DNA from: Acanthaster planci
Taxonomy: Eukaryota; Echinodermata; Asteroidea; Valvatida; Acanthasteridae
DNA length: 46,182 nucleotides
Direction of reading: 5' to 3'
Assembly (NCBI RefSeq): GCF_001949145.1
Contig: NW_019091440.1
Span: forward strand, 411,281 to 457,462
The notes under the pieces were generated by a model. That model saw nothing but the letters and a program-made list of their open reading frames with translations, searched no databases and was not told the DNA's origin. Below are positions 10,301 through 25,300 of the stretch, one piece after another. Numbering within the stretch: position 1 is the first letter of the stretch; the number at the start of each line of letters is the position of its first letter. Made by a program: the position numbers and the translations under genes.

Positions 10301-13300
10301 TCTCACCAGGTATGAACAAGCTCTTACCGAAGTCTGATTCAGAGAGGGCTTACACCCATTTCAGACAGGTGTTCTAGGCACATGCCGAGCCAAATAGAAT
10401 TAAGAGCAACTTGGGTCAACCCAATTAAATTTCAGTTTCAGACAGATGAACATAATACATACTTTGCAATGGGTTCAGCCCATGAAAACAAAGCATCTGA
10501 AACCAAGTCGCTCTGGTGTTGTTGCGAGTGCCTTCAAGTGTTGATCTTTTGCCTGCTAGCACGCCCAGTCGCTTCTGATTGTTTTAGACGTCAAACTTTT
10601 GCTGTACTTAACTCAAACTTTGTTTTTAATTTGGTTTGGCGCAACTCCAGAACGCCTGTCTGAATTGGGTGCTACGTCACTCACAAAATGGCTTTGGCTG
10701 TGTCTGATTTCAATGGCTGCAGCTCGGAATAGCACAAGTATCTATGGGGAGTGGCAGCAACCGCTAGTGAGTGATTTTCACATGAGCGTACATTATGTGT
10801 AGCCACAACCATATACTCAGACACAACCATACTGTACCTTCCCAGTGAACCTCGTGTGTGACAGCCATCTTGAAGGGTTTCTTTTAAAATCCTCAGTTTT
10901 GACTCTGTGCTCGGCTTTTGGATCCAACTATGCAGAGTCCATCTTAATGTGCACTGATTTTTGCGAATATGTGAGAACTGCAAACTGCATGAAATGAAGT
11001 CAGTGATGGGCTTTTTCCCCCATTTGTTTGACGATTTAAGGCCTAACAATGGCCTTGAGGTCAGGGTCAAAGTCATAGATGATAGCTGAGCTTTGGAAAA
11101 GAATGTGTTTGCTCAGAAATGACAGACAAAATGCTGATTTAACGCCTAAGCCCACCAACCAATGCACTGACCCCCAAGATGGCTATTGAGCATGAGGTCA
11201 GTGTGAAAGCCCTCCATATTACCTGGTGTGGACTGATCCAGGTCCTCCCTAGTCCTGGTGATGCTCTCCCTGTCAAAGGTCTTCTTGACTGTCACATTGC
11301 TGACCTCCCCCTTCTCGAACTGGTCCTTAAGGGACTTGGTCCCATCAAACTGTGGCACTTCCTCCTCACTGAAGAAGATAAAGGCCATGAATGATTCACA
11401 CAGCAACTCTTTAGAGGATTTGCATGGTAGCCATCTTGCAGGACAGTTCTTTTGTTCCACAGGGAAACCTGCTTTGTGCATGCATACCCTGTGGAACCCA
11501 AGCACTGGCCTACAAGATGGTAGCCATGCAAAACCCATTTGATGCTCAGCACATGAATAGTATATTAAACTTGCTTAGACCCCTTGCAGTTGGTACTAGG
11601 TAGTGGTTCCTTTAACATGGCAAGGGACCAGTGACAAAATGTGAAGTGCAATATCCCCGTGGTGTCAACATTTGTAACCTGAAAGTTTATATTTATGCAT
11701 TTTTGCCTCGGCGAGTCTGAGCAGCTCAACTATAAGTGCTTGATTTGAGGATGGTTGTGACCCACTCTTCTGAAACCGGGCTGAAGTGGGTCGGCTACTT
11801 TCCTCTGGTTCATTCCCCCCCCCCCACTGTTATTTCAAAAGAAAAAATTGCCCAGAGAAACCTTTTGGTGGTTATGAGGAATGAAAGTCATGGAATCTGC
11901 ACCGCCCATGCAGATAGTCATCCTTTGGCCTGCTTTGGGAATGCCGAGTCACAGTTTTTGGAAAAGAGAGACGATGTTATGTATGCACTACTCCCCCCAA
12001 ATATTCCATCCTAAATTTGCTAGTATATAAGCAGGCTGTAATGCCAAGTGTTTGAGAGAGAAAACTGAGATAGTAAACCCACCTTGTCTGCTCAGTATCG
12101 GCCTCATCGAATCCATTTTCTGCAAAAATGAAAGGGATTAAAATGTGATTTAATATACTTTTCCCCAACTGTATCTACAAAATTTTTCATTCTACACATG
12201 AGGTTGTGCCAAAATGACTGCAAAGAGCCCTCGTGTCTGTGGCTACAGCTACTCACTGTAGTGTCAATGACAAAAAAGAAGCCGTAGCCGCAAGATCTAG
12301 ACACAACCTTAGGCTGTTGTCTATGTCAGTGGAGGTGTGGTGTATACAGCCTCCTCCCTGACCTCTAAACCCAAAACAGAAACTTGAAATCACTGTGGAT
12401 TGATCCTCCTCTGTTCAACTTTTCGTAGGGCAAGGCATGATTTGCAGGTTATGAAACCTATTACTATGCAACTGTTGCTCTTTCCACCTGTAATATCTCT
12501 CAACAGTTGAAGAACGATCCTTCCCGTTTGCAGTGGGCATTAAATGCCCGTTTGGCGTTCCATACATTTTCAAGTTCTCTCCTGTTAAGTTCACCAGTTG
12601 AATGAACTCCAACCTTCTCATTGTTCACCCCTGTCAGTTGTGACCAGACTTCTGAACTGACCCATGATTTGCCTGGTGGCTGAACTTGTGACGAACTCAA
12701 TTGAAAACAGTTCAGATGTTGGTATTCTATTCAATAGTTCAATTCTTTCTACAGTCGCTGAACTTCAAAACTACTTTTATGGACAGCTAAAAAAAAACCA
12801 TCTGCCCAACGCCAGGTTGAAAATCCATGGTCAGCGGCACTGCACATCAACTTCCTCGATTGTGGACCCGCAAATCGTATGGAATGGTCTTGTCAAATGC
12901 ATTTCAAAAAGGCTTTTGAATTACCAACAGATTTACCAGCCATACTGGGAACTGTCTTACCAATGACAAATATAGGTTTCACTATCTTGTTTGCTCAAGG
13001 AACATCTGAGTGAGGGGAGGATGGGGTAAACATTGGGGCATCCCATTGGGGGAGGGTTGGTCAGAAACAAGAACCATGGAGTTAACTATGGATGGCCTTT
13101 CTGATCATTGGGGGACAGAACCTGCTTGTAAGGAAACTATACAGCTTATAGTTACAGGCAAGCCATTTTGTGAACATGAAGGGTGGACAGTTTTTGTCGA
13201 TTTTTTTTTTTCACAAGAAGGCATCTCGAGCTATACATATTGGTAAAAAAATCCACCTGCATTTTGAATGGGTGTCCATGTATACATACTATCTTGTACA

Positions 13301-16300
13301 AGACTTTGGCCCATTTGGGGGCGGTCCAAGCTATGACCCACTCTCTGTTTTCCCTTGTATGTTGCTTTGTAATCTGGTGCCCGACCCTTTTGGGGGTGCA
13401 AATCTTGGGAAGTTTTCGCCAGGACATCTTTGCTCATCTTTATCAACGTTTTTGCTCTGAACTGTGCTGGATTATGGTAGAGTTCCCTCTGGTAAATAAA
13501 GAATTTATAGGGAAAAAAAACCAAGAGGGTAATTGGCCCAAGATAAAAGTGAAACCTAAATGTACTAGTAGGTAATGAGCAAAAAATCTGCCTTTGAGGT
13601 GACCAACAGCATCACAAGGGAAAAAAAACGATGAGTCATGCCCCAAATCCCCCCTCTTGATCTGCTACTGGTTCAAATTAGCCTTTTGTGGGTTTGAATT
13701 AAATCTGGTACATTGAGTTATCTGATTACACATAAACATAGCAATTTGAATTCCTCAGACTAAAGGCATCATTGCTATACCTTGTGCTTCAGGGCAAGCT
13801 TTTGCAAAGCGACCACCACCTCAAGAATGGACTGGTTCCTTTGTGCCCTTCTTATCCATTGACAACAGTGTATTGGTGCAAGGCGTCTCTTAATATGTAA
13901 CTAAGCAAAAGCTTGCCCCGAATCACAAGGTACATGTATAGCAACAGTGTCTTTAGTATGGAGAATTTCAATTGTTAAGTTCATGTAAATTTCAAGAACT
14001 CGTGATCAGTGTACCAGATATTATTCAAATTTAACTCACACAAGTGTTATCAAGCCACCCTTCACCCCTCCCCCTTCCCATTACTCTACAGTCCTGAGCC
14101 TGCTTTTGGTAAATCTGGGGTTTTTGGTTTTCAGTGATCCTTGACCCGTCTCCTAAGCTACATTTCTGCACCAGGCTGTGATACAGTTTTGGTCCATTTG
14201 GGGATAGTTCTGGTTAAACTAACTTATCACCCCACCCCCAATTCACATTTCTGCATAATCCTGTGATGGATCTTTGCAGGTTTTGGGATCTTAAGATTCA
14301 GATGAAAACAGTCACAGTGAGGGAGACTTGGAATTATAAGAGATAGTCCTGCATTTGAGTCCCTCACAAATCCCTGCAAGTCCCTGTAAGTCCATCACTA
14401 GTCCATCACAGGTCATTCAGATTCTGTCTTAAGCCAATTCACAAGCTGTTCAAATGAGCTGTGACAAAAGCATTCTTCTGTCATTGCTCACCCTGTTACT
14501 TATGACTGGCCTTGTGGAGGGGCTTGTGACTGCACTTGTGAAAGGGCTTCTAATGGACTGGAATACAACACCGGTAAGAGACGGACAGACAGACAGACGG
14601 ACAGACAGACAGTAAAAACTTAACAGAGTGTCACAACTTAATTGTGGCACTGATACGTGAATAGGACGAACTGACAATTACAGACAAACAGACAGACGCA
14701 CAAAGACATACATGTACACCACATAATAGGACAAGCAATACTACAGACACTAGACAACTACTACTAATCATATGCAATCAAATGCAAACATTAATCAGAG
14801 ATAAATACAGTTGAAATTGCAAATATCAAACATGTCCAAAACGGCCAGTAGACTCCAAGCTTTGCTCGGGAACCTCAGAGGGTGGGAAGAGGAGGTCTGT
14901 CACCCCCCGCAATGAGGAAGGTTTCAGACGAGTCTTGTGGAAACTTCTAACATTCTCGACATACCCATGTACACTGTAGGCAACATTGCACAAGTCACTC
15001 GTACTTGCTCACTGCAAACACAGTGAGAGATGTTTGTGCACACGTACTGTACATGTAAATGTAACGTGCCTTCTAGTAGTCTTTCGTGGATCGTGAGGTC
15101 ACAGCACTGGTGGCGGAAATGGAGGGGGCGGGGGAAGAGTGCCCCCTCCCCCAATTTTTCAACTGGAGGGCCTGGCCCCTCCACTTTTTGCAGGCTGGTT
15201 TTGAACCTAGCCAGAGCCATACATCTTTTGACAAAGTCAATCATCTTGGCTATGGTATCCTTGAAATCAAGGTGCCTTTCCAAAGCATGTTGTGAGTGTG
15301 TTCTGTACTCCTATTCATTTTCTACTTGTCACACCAATACAATTTCGAAGGATGCTCTCTGTGAAATTATGCGTATGGTGCACTGAACACATCAACAGAA
15401 AGGAATCCTCAATCATCCTTGGAAGGGCAATGTGGATTGGCTTTTCATTTCTGCTTATGTTTATGGGCTGTCTTACACCACTCTTAGGGAGTTATTTGAC
15501 TAAAAAAAACAACAGCGCTCCACGGCTAAATTGCATTATTATGTCTACATTTAAAGTTTTCGAAACAGGAGTCTGAAATGTGTAAGTGCATTGTAGTGAT
15601 ATGATCATCAGTGATGCTTGATCATGTGCTTTATATTATGTAACAGCCTTGCACCACAGTGTCTGAGTGATTGTGGAGACAGTTTCTACGGATGAAAGTC
15701 ACGCTGTTGTAGTCGAGACTTCTGAAGACCATCGGAAGACCCAAACAGACCTCAACAAGACCAACAATAGAGTACTGGTCTGAATTTTAATGACAAGCTA
15801 TTCACAAGTTGCTAACCAAATCAATGCTTTAGCATGGTCCACACTGTACTCGTGACACGGTCTTGTGGTGATCTTGTGAAGGTCTCGGGACTGGTCTTGA
15901 GATAGTCTCGACACTAGTAAAGTCGTCTCTTGAAACTCCTGCACTTGTGGAAGATCAATGAGCCAGGGAGAGCACTGGTGGCAGAAAACATGGTCGCAGG
16001 TGGGGGGGGGTGGGGATGGGTGTGAGAGTGGNNNNNNNNNNNNNNNNNNNNNNNNNNNNNNNNNNNNNNNNNNNNNNNNNNNNNNNNGGGGGGGAGGGGG
16101 GGGGGGGGGGAGGTTGGGATGGTTGTGAGAGTGGCGGGTCTTCGCAAGGGATGCTAACGACGCAGGACAGACAGGCAAGAGAAAGGGAGAATGACGACTG
16201 ATCGACAAGTGAGGCTGAGAGTTAGTGTGTAGGCAACAGACAGGATGCATGGTTGGCAAACTGGTCTTTGATATCTCCAATCCTAACTACAGGAAATGCA

Positions 16301-19300
16301 ATGAAATGATGTGACAACGGCACATGTCATGTCCAGGACAAGGTATGTTTATTTCATCAACAGGGTGGAAAGAAAGAAACACAAAACTAAATAGTGACAA
16401 CAAAATGAATATTTTGTGCAAGTAATTATAAAGGCAACATGCCTTCATGAGGGTCGCACCAGTCTTGACTAGTTAATAATGACCTCTGTGAGAAGCACGT
16501 AGAAAAACTACGTGCCTCACCTCAAGACGTGACAAAGTAACTACCAAGCCATTTTTATGGAGGATTCTGCATCTCTCCCAGATGGGGAGAGGGTCGCAGC
16601 TGGAGTGGGTGAACTTGATGAACAGGGAATGAACCAAAACTGGTCCAGGAAAGCCTGTTCATAAATAGCAATGTACATCATGTTCACGGAAGAGATGCTT
16701 CAACATCCACTGCCATTGTTTAGGCCCAACCCTAATGAACCGGTTTGATATTTCTACAGTGCATGCGCCAAACCGAAGCATATCCGAGGTCATTCGGGAA
16801 CAGCAGTATGCGTGAGAGTGATTGTCTGCCCTATTTGTGCCATTCAGGGTGGCCATGCACCACCTCACACGCGAGCTTTGCTCCAGAAAGACCTGGCCAG
16901 TTTGAAATACTCAACTGGCTCATTCAACATTTACTGAGGGGCAACATTGTTAAGCCAACATGTTGATCGCCATGGCATGCACATTGCCAATCACCAGTGT
17001 CTATTCCCTGATCACAAAGCCCCACTCACTCTCAAAAAGGAGCTCCTCCCGCCAAAGGGGTGCCACAGGTCTGCCAGAGTGTTTAGTAGTGGACACCACT
17101 ATGCCAATCATGCATTGTTTCCATATTGCCATAGAAACCACATTATCAACCAATCAAAACTGGTTCCAGACCCTCCATGAATAACACATGCTGAAAAACA
17201 CACAAGGATCGAGTGTGCTGAGATAAAGCTTTACACTTGCCCTACTACAAACTAACGCAGCTTAATTGATACAGTCCGTAATTCCTTCTCTAACACTCTT
17301 GGTTACATCCCTACAGTGTGCCATACTTGATGTGAGGCCCTTGTCCAAATCGCCCATCCTGTGGCTGCGACTTTGGCTTTCTACCATAACTGCACCGCAG
17401 TCAATAGCTGTAGCCAGGAGAGGGATGTCTGACATGGCCTGGCATCAAAGATGGCAGATTATAGGGGCTCACGGGAAATATACAGGGATATGACAGTAGA
17501 AAAAAAATCTGTTACATTTATATATTGATGAGCCTGTAGTGGAGCCTAAACTCTCCATTTACTTTCACATGCATGCGGCTTGCACAGAACGACGAGTAGA
17601 TCATCTCTTTCCCTTCAGAAAATTTGAAAGTTTGCTGGTGATTTTTCCCCTCCTTTCCTCTTCGGTCTGAAGGCCAAAGCAAATTGCACAGACAACGGTG
17701 CAGTGAGTTTGCCAGCTGACTTTCCCCACGTGACAAGTGAAGCGCGATGCACAAATCTCAGCAGCGTCATTCTTGATTTCAGGAGCCTCACTTCAGTCAC
17801 GCTCTACGGTTTCATCATATTCACGCTCCGTGGCTTTCTTTTATTGGCCGCAATTTGTGAGGAGAGACGGAGAATTTACGCTCCAAGGGTGTACAATAAC
17901 TGGCTCAATGCTTAAACTCCACTCAAGTCTGACCCTATACTGTACAGGCCACTGCCTGCAACAAGCCTCCTTCAAAGCTGTGTCACGGCTACGAGACTAC
18001 TCCCTTCAACCATTTGTGTACATGTGCAGATGTACATGTACATGTACATTGGACAAGTACCAGTACATGATCATGTATGCATGAGGGCAGCAGTCATGGT
18101 ACATGTATGATGGCAGACAAACATGAAACATCAAACGTGGTGGAATGTAAAGCTATCCAAACTTCAAGTATGGATTCAGACTTGAGCAAAGTCTTCAAAA
18201 TGTATTTGACAGGACTACATGAAATGAAGTCACAAAGTAAGGTATTTGTATAAAAATAGAAAAATCCACAAACTACAAATTTAAGCCAGGGTTACACTTT
18301 GGCATCTACAAGTTGAAAGAGTGGAAGAAAAACCACAAATTTTAATATGAAGTGCTCAGTGGCCTTAACTGTGTAAATAAAAAACTATGCCTGCACTGGA
18401 AAACGTTGTAAAAATTCTGACACTATATTTCTTTTTTCTTTTATCTACTGCCAACCAGAGTTGGGAGGGTCTGAAATCATGCAACCTACACAGCATTCAT
18501 CTTTTCTTGGACTCACAGAACAAACTTTAAAAGGATGGGTCACAAATGTCACATACTCCAAGTCATCTGCTCCCCAACCCCTTCTTTGAGAGAGCTCAGG
18601 CTGGACATTCTATTTCCGTGACAGCAGCTCTCATCATGCCATGCCAATTTTTCCGGGACATGCATCATTTGCCTACATCCACACCAACTGTATTTCTGTC
18701 ACCTGCTAGCCGGTCAGAAAACACCCCCAAAACAAAAGGCGAGAGCATATTGTTATTTGTTTTAGTAAGTTAAAGCTTTTGACCAGCCCCTTTATAAATG
18801 CATGAAATTTGTTAAAGCAGTCCGAGATGAGTAAAACTTAAGGCAGATAACAGGTTCCACAAAAAAAAACAAAGGAGATGTACGCTCATACATGTACTTA
18901 TATGGTAAAGTAAGCCACAACATACAGGTTAAACGGCACAAGACTGCTCACACTATGAACATCTAACAAAAGAAGCATGGCGCAAGAACAGTGGACGCTC
19001 ATTGCCAGTGCACTGGGTTTTTTTTGTTAGATGTTTGAAGTGTCATGGCCTACAGTCATGGCACGCATGAAAAAAAAAATATTGAGGGGGCACTTTCATT
19101 TACACGTGTATACTGATTCAGTGCATGCTAAATGTTCAAAGCAACGCCATTGTTTGAGACCAAATGAACGACACCTTAAAGGGTACTAGTCGCAGCATGA
19201 GTAAGTCTGTTGAACCTTTTGGCATCATATTTAAACCAAAATAGACACTTTTGTCTTCCTTTACTTCCAATTTCACATTTTCCTAGGATCCCTCCCCCCC

Positions 19301-22300
19301 CAAAAATCTTAAGGATCGCACTTTCAGGAAAGAAGAAACGTAACAATTTTGGGGCCTAAACAATTTTTTAAAAAGGGTTCCTACGTTCCTTTTTATCCCC
19401 CGAACAAAACTCAACAGTAAACTGATAGCCAGCAACACACTTTCATCACACTATGTTCAGGCTGGTGACAAATTGACATTACAGCAAAACTTGTCTGAAC
19501 TAAAGGCAAAGAGAGTGCACAGCCATTCAACCATGTCGGCCAATTTATGCCTGCCACAAGTTTATGTTTCCATTAGTGCCTCCATTTCTGGAGAATAGTT
19601 TTGAATATTTGCAACATTATGAACAAAATTTGGCGTTTTAAGTACATGTGCACATCCACTGATGAAAGGGACGAGAAATGTTAAAGACCTACGCACGACC
19701 ATAAACCAGCTTGACACTCAAAGCAATGTTAACTGAGGCCTTTTGGATTGAAGCAGCTTAGAATGACATAAGACCCGGGGAGGAGGGGGGGTACCAGTAT
19801 GTGTAACTTCTAAAACTGCTTGTCCAATGCTGGAAGTTGGATGAGATTTTGAAAGTCACAAACAGAGACTAATTTTTTTGGTGGGAACAGGCACTGCAAA
19901 TACTCGACTTTTTTCATCACAATATGCTCGCATCATTTTGACTAAGCATTTCCCCATTTTGACTGAAATGTGCTGATTACAAGCACTCTACCCAGGAACC
20001 AAAGTCTGCATCGATTTCTTTTTACAGTGGATGGGAAATGTTTGTCACTTTATAGCAATCCCCTTTCCCCCAAAAGCTGTTTTTACTTAAAAGAGGGACA
20101 ATTCTTGTCCCAGCACTGCTATCCTTTTCTTCCAATGTAGGACAAAATAGTGGAAACCAACTTAGAGGACTCTCCTGCCGTAAAGTAATAATAACTACTA
20201 CATGTACTTTGCATAGTTAGTATTAAATGGAAACTTTCAATTTAGCAGCGGAACTGGGTACTGAACAAGTTGTAAAACAGAGGAAAAAAAGGAACTGATA
20301 TCTAAATCTAGATCAGATGTAATGAATGGTTCTGTCACAAAAATGTCTCACAAAACAAAATGGCCCACAAATGCCAACCCACAATTCATAGCAAACCTTG
20401 TCCCAAGAAATGAAGCTTTACAGGGGCAAAGATAATGAGAGCCAAAAACGGTTAACTGTGCAAAGAGAGTGTAAATAAGCGTGTGCAAAGCAAAAACGTG
20501 GAGGTGAAGTCTGCAAATTAGTCATGCAACGGGAGGGGATGAGCAAAGACAGAGGAGGAAAGGAAGCAAACCAGAGATTGGCAAAAATGGGAATTTTACA
20601 GGTTGGGTTGATGAAACCGGATCAGTGACCAGAAATTCTGGCTTCAGCTATGGCATCAGGTTGTGGCTCAGACAGTTCCTTTGCTGTAGGATGCTACGGC
20701 TAAGTCTATGTGTACACATAGTTCTTCTTGAAGCCATAAGCCACACAAGTAGTTTTTTCCCGTTTTCTGCAGGCATCTGATCACTGCCTTTGAATATACC
20801 ATACCACGAAGAGGGTTTCTCAAACACTGAAGCCAGAAGCTGCAGCCAATGCTTAGAAAGCCTTAGGCCTTTCGGTAAACAGACTACTCAGTGAAAGAGG
20901 GTATAGGTGCTGATGTGTTACCACGGTGATGCAGAAATTTTAACATCCTTTCCAAAGCAATTTTTCTCAAACACGGAAGCCAGAAGCTGCAGCCAAGTTT
21001 TAGAATGCATTAGGCCTTCCGGTAAACGGACTACTCAGTGAAAGAGGGTACACATGCTGATGCGTTACCATAATGATGCAGAAATTCTAACATCCTTTCC
21101 GAAGAAATTCCTCATCAGTCATAGTCATTTATGTACTACTACAGCGGAGTTCCATACTGACACACTGAATTCCATTGTGCGGAGCATTCAGAGAAACAGA
21201 CAATTCCGTGTGAAGTTTGGTCAAGCTCGTTCTCTGTCTCTTTCCACAAATTGGTACGTTGACATCTCTTTGCATGGCCAAAAAATGCCGCGGAACCACC
21301 CAGGGCAGTAAAGTCCATATGATGATGAGAGTGTCACACTTTGTTCACAGGCACACTTTCTGAGGGGAGCCGGGAGGGAACCACACATTCAAAACTCCAC
21401 GGGAGAGCATGCATGTCAACAAAGCATGATGTCCTCAGTATAGGTCAAATGTCAAAAGGCACACGCGACTACGCACACCCTTCCTCATTCAACAGACTCC
21501 TCAATTCCACTCAGTGTCACACCAACATTATAATTTATAATTTCTACCCACAAGGCATACGAACGAGAAAAGCACAAGTTGTGAATAGTGTTTAGTACCT
21601 GTATACTAATATACACAGGGTTCCTGCACCCAAAGGACAATTAAATTCCATGACTTTTCCAAGACCAAATTATGAAAATCCATGACCCGATAATAATGCA
21701 CGTTCTTCAGACTCTTCAGACATTTAAAGTTGCAAATAAAATCACACATTTCGTGCACTTTATTTCTGATAACATAAATCACACAGTGTTTGAGAATTCC
21801 ATGACTCTGATTATTTTTACAAAGTTCAATGACTTTTCCAGGCCTGGACAACAAAAACAAACTTCCATGACTTTTTCCTGACTTTTCCAGGCCGCGGGAA
21901 CCCTGTATACATGAACAGAATCTTTGTTTCCCTGTTGATAAACCAACACATATGCACGAAGCTTCTGAGCAAATCAGCATGAATGTGCAAATCTGGCTTT
22001 GCAGCAGCGCAACCACTCCATGGAGGAACTGGAGATGGTCTCTTTTTATACAGCAACGACATCCTTTTTGTGGGAATATATTGTGCGCACACTGAAGGTA
22101 CATGCGCACTCGAAATGGTCTCCGCCAGCTTCTACGTCGGGTATCTTCTTTGCCAAATGAGGGCGTGCTTCCGGTTAGAATGGATTGCAATTGCGAGGCT
22201 TATACTTACACGAATGCGCTGTCCATCACTATGGCAAAGTTGGATAGCACACTCACTTGCTCACGCACAATGCATATCCACTCGTCGTCAGAATCGTGAA

Positions 22301-25300
22301 ATACATCTTTGTTGAATTGCAGTCAAAGTGATATCTCGACTGAATTCGTTTAATTCTGAGTTGCCAACCACGAAGCTCTGCATCCTGCCTGCACTTACAC
22401 TACATGGCAGAGAGGGAACACCATGAAAATGATCCATTGAAGAGGCTTGAGATGAAGTTTGGAAATGTGCAGATGTACATGTATATATGAGAAGGCAAAC
22501 ATGTACATGGCAGAAAAAGATCATGCAGGAATACTCTTTAAATGCCTTCATTCAAGTTGTACTTTTGCTGAAAAAGAAGGAAATGTTTACATGAATATGT
22601 ACATATAGGTCAGCGATGATGAACTGTCTTTTTTTTGTATGTTCTGACTGCTTTGGTGGGATCTTGAAGTACGCGTCCGCGTACTTCAAACTTCAAACAG
22701 GTAGAGCAAACACAACTTCATGATGTGGAAATTTCACCTTCCAACTATAGAAAAAAGCCTATGGCTACGTACTGCATTTGGCCAAAACGCATGATCGATC
22801 ACTCTGACGCGACTAAAAAATGACACACGCCGACGAATGAGCCGGTGCAAATGATATTTGTTTGATTCTATTTGGAAGCAGGACAACACAAAGGAAGAGC
22901 GAACACTCCCCGACCCCAATATGCCCCCGCTCATCTTTATTTCCAAACCTATTCTCTAAGAACATTCGTCTTCTTCCTCAAGAAATGAAAGAGGGAGTAA
23001 GCGAGAACCCAAAAAAAAACCCAGCTCTTGGGCAGTAATCCAAAAGCCTTCTCTGCAAAAAAAATCTCTCGCTGACATCGACACAAAGCTGTTGCTCATT
23101 GCAACACATGAGTGTTCAGTGTCTCCTCAGAAAGCATGGCAGGTTTTCTTTTTTCTCTTTTTTATTTAAGGCATTCCGATCTTCAACCTGCCAGGCAACT
23201 TCTTTGCATGCACATGAAGCTATCAGGAAATAATGCTTCAGCAATGATTTGGTGGGAAAAAAATACCCTAAGCAGAAACAAATCCCCCCCAAATAACAAA
23301 ACAAAGCAAAAAAAAAAAAATTATTTAAATAAAGACAATCCTATCCCCAACCCAAATTGCTGGACTTGTTTTAACCCTGCCTAGGGATGACCACAAAGCC
23401 AAATTCAACTTGGATAACCTATGACACTCATCACTTCCCTGTATAATTTGCATGACAATGCAAAATGATACACTTGCATACAATGAACATGTGAATCATA
23501 GCTTAGCAAGTGGAAGATGAGCGCAACGTGAGCGAAAAGATCTCAACGATCTGACCTTATCAAGAGAAAAAAATAATTAAACAACTGTCAAGGAAAACCA
23601 CAACACTCTCTCCTGCCTGACACCAAGATTTCACGACGTTATTAAAGTCCAGCCAATGGTGGCTGTCCATCACAAAGGTTTATCAACGGCCGACCCCTGG
23701 TGGCACTTTTTTTTTCTACGTCAAAGACTCTCAGTGATTTCACCTTGTGTGTGAAGACTCACGCCAGCGCGAGAGCACACCCTTCTAGCCTCAGCCACAT
23801 TGCGGGGCAGAGGTAGGGAGAAAAGAAGGGCAGAATTTACAACCCCCCCCAAAAATACCTGGCTCGGATGCATGTAACTTTCATGCCTTATTCATGATTC
23901 AGTACACACGCCTACCCACTTGAGAGTGGGTGGACATGTGTACTGATACATGGTGATATTTTGTCCCCCTCCCTAAAAGAAAACAAAGTCGTCTGCTCTA
24001 TGCTTGATACCAACTGAAGTAAAACAGGATTAAACGGGCACAAAACGAAAAGAACACAAAACAAAATACAACATATCAAAAAAAAAATGCACATAGAATG
24101 AAAGATCTGAAAAGGGTTTGAAGTGCACAAAACCAAATGCGTGTTTAAATGACCCACAAGGCACCCCGATGGTAACGAAATATTAGTTGGGTGTCTTTAG
24201 ATTGGGCAAAGAAAATGACAGAGAAAGGCAACCCCCCCAAAAAACCACGAGGAACACAAAATGGCAGAAAAAAAACAGTGAACTCTGACCTTATCCACTA
24301 GCCCTACCCTGACTCCCTGAGTGTTAATAGCGCAATGGTATACATGTAACTGTAGAGGGCACTACAGCAATCATCCTCTGAGCTGGGTTCTTTGCCTTGA
24401 CGTACTGTCATCAGTGATGAAGAGAACACTGAAGCATTTGTTGTACTTAAAACATGAAGTCCAGTAAGCATGGAATAATTCCAAGGGATTACGTTCAAGT
24501 TGGAGAAATCCCACAGAGTGAAATTTTCATACTGTGGGAACGTTTGATGTCAGAGGTGTGTAAAGAAAGTAACAGAAACAACCAAAGAGCAAGTAAGCTT
24601 TGGAGCAAGAGTCCATTTGATTTTGATGGTATATATACAGCTGTTGGAAATCTGATTCCATCATAATCTGACAAATTTGTCTTTTTTTAAAATTTCCGAT
24701 TTGTCAAATCCAGACTTGGATTAAAGACATTTTGGAGAGTAAGGTACAATATGTGTTATATCCCCTGGCATCTGGTCAGAGGGCAAAGGTTCATGCTCCC
24801 ACATTATTTACCCTGCCAGAGCCTTCAATCCACTGACAGGGTTATGGAGGATTTGGTGGGGAATGAGGAAGGTACAGCCCAGTTTTTTCCCAGGGCTGGA
24901 TAATTCTCACCAATTGAAAATCTGAAGTAAAAATCAGGAGTAACCATCCTCCTTCACGGTGAGAGACTTCAGGATGCTTCCCAGATGAAATGCCTTGAAA
25001 GTTGAGGGTCAAAAGGCCCTTAATTCTTGACCTTGTCAACTAAAAGTCGCTCATTCACCCATTCTCTGGATGCCACCAATCTCATATCCTCCCCAGATGA
25101 TCGTGTATAGCGCCCTCTATGTGCTCACACGTGACATGATGGAATCTATCATGTGACCCTGATGGAATGTTTCTCAGGTAACCTAGGGGTGTGCATTGCG
25201 GCACTCCTTTGCTTCCTTGCCTCCCAATGCAAAACATTTTATCAACCCAGACAATGTCCTGCACCACCATCACACCCCAACAGTTACCTCCTTCCCTACT

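Noticed and set aside
15798-16280. 160-codon minus-strand frame
   Set aside because: It is open only because it runs through poly-G/C sequence and the N gap.
24300-24500. Possible exon from short minus frame
   Set aside because: No homology and no phase-compatible splice sites linking it to the EPLIN-like gene.
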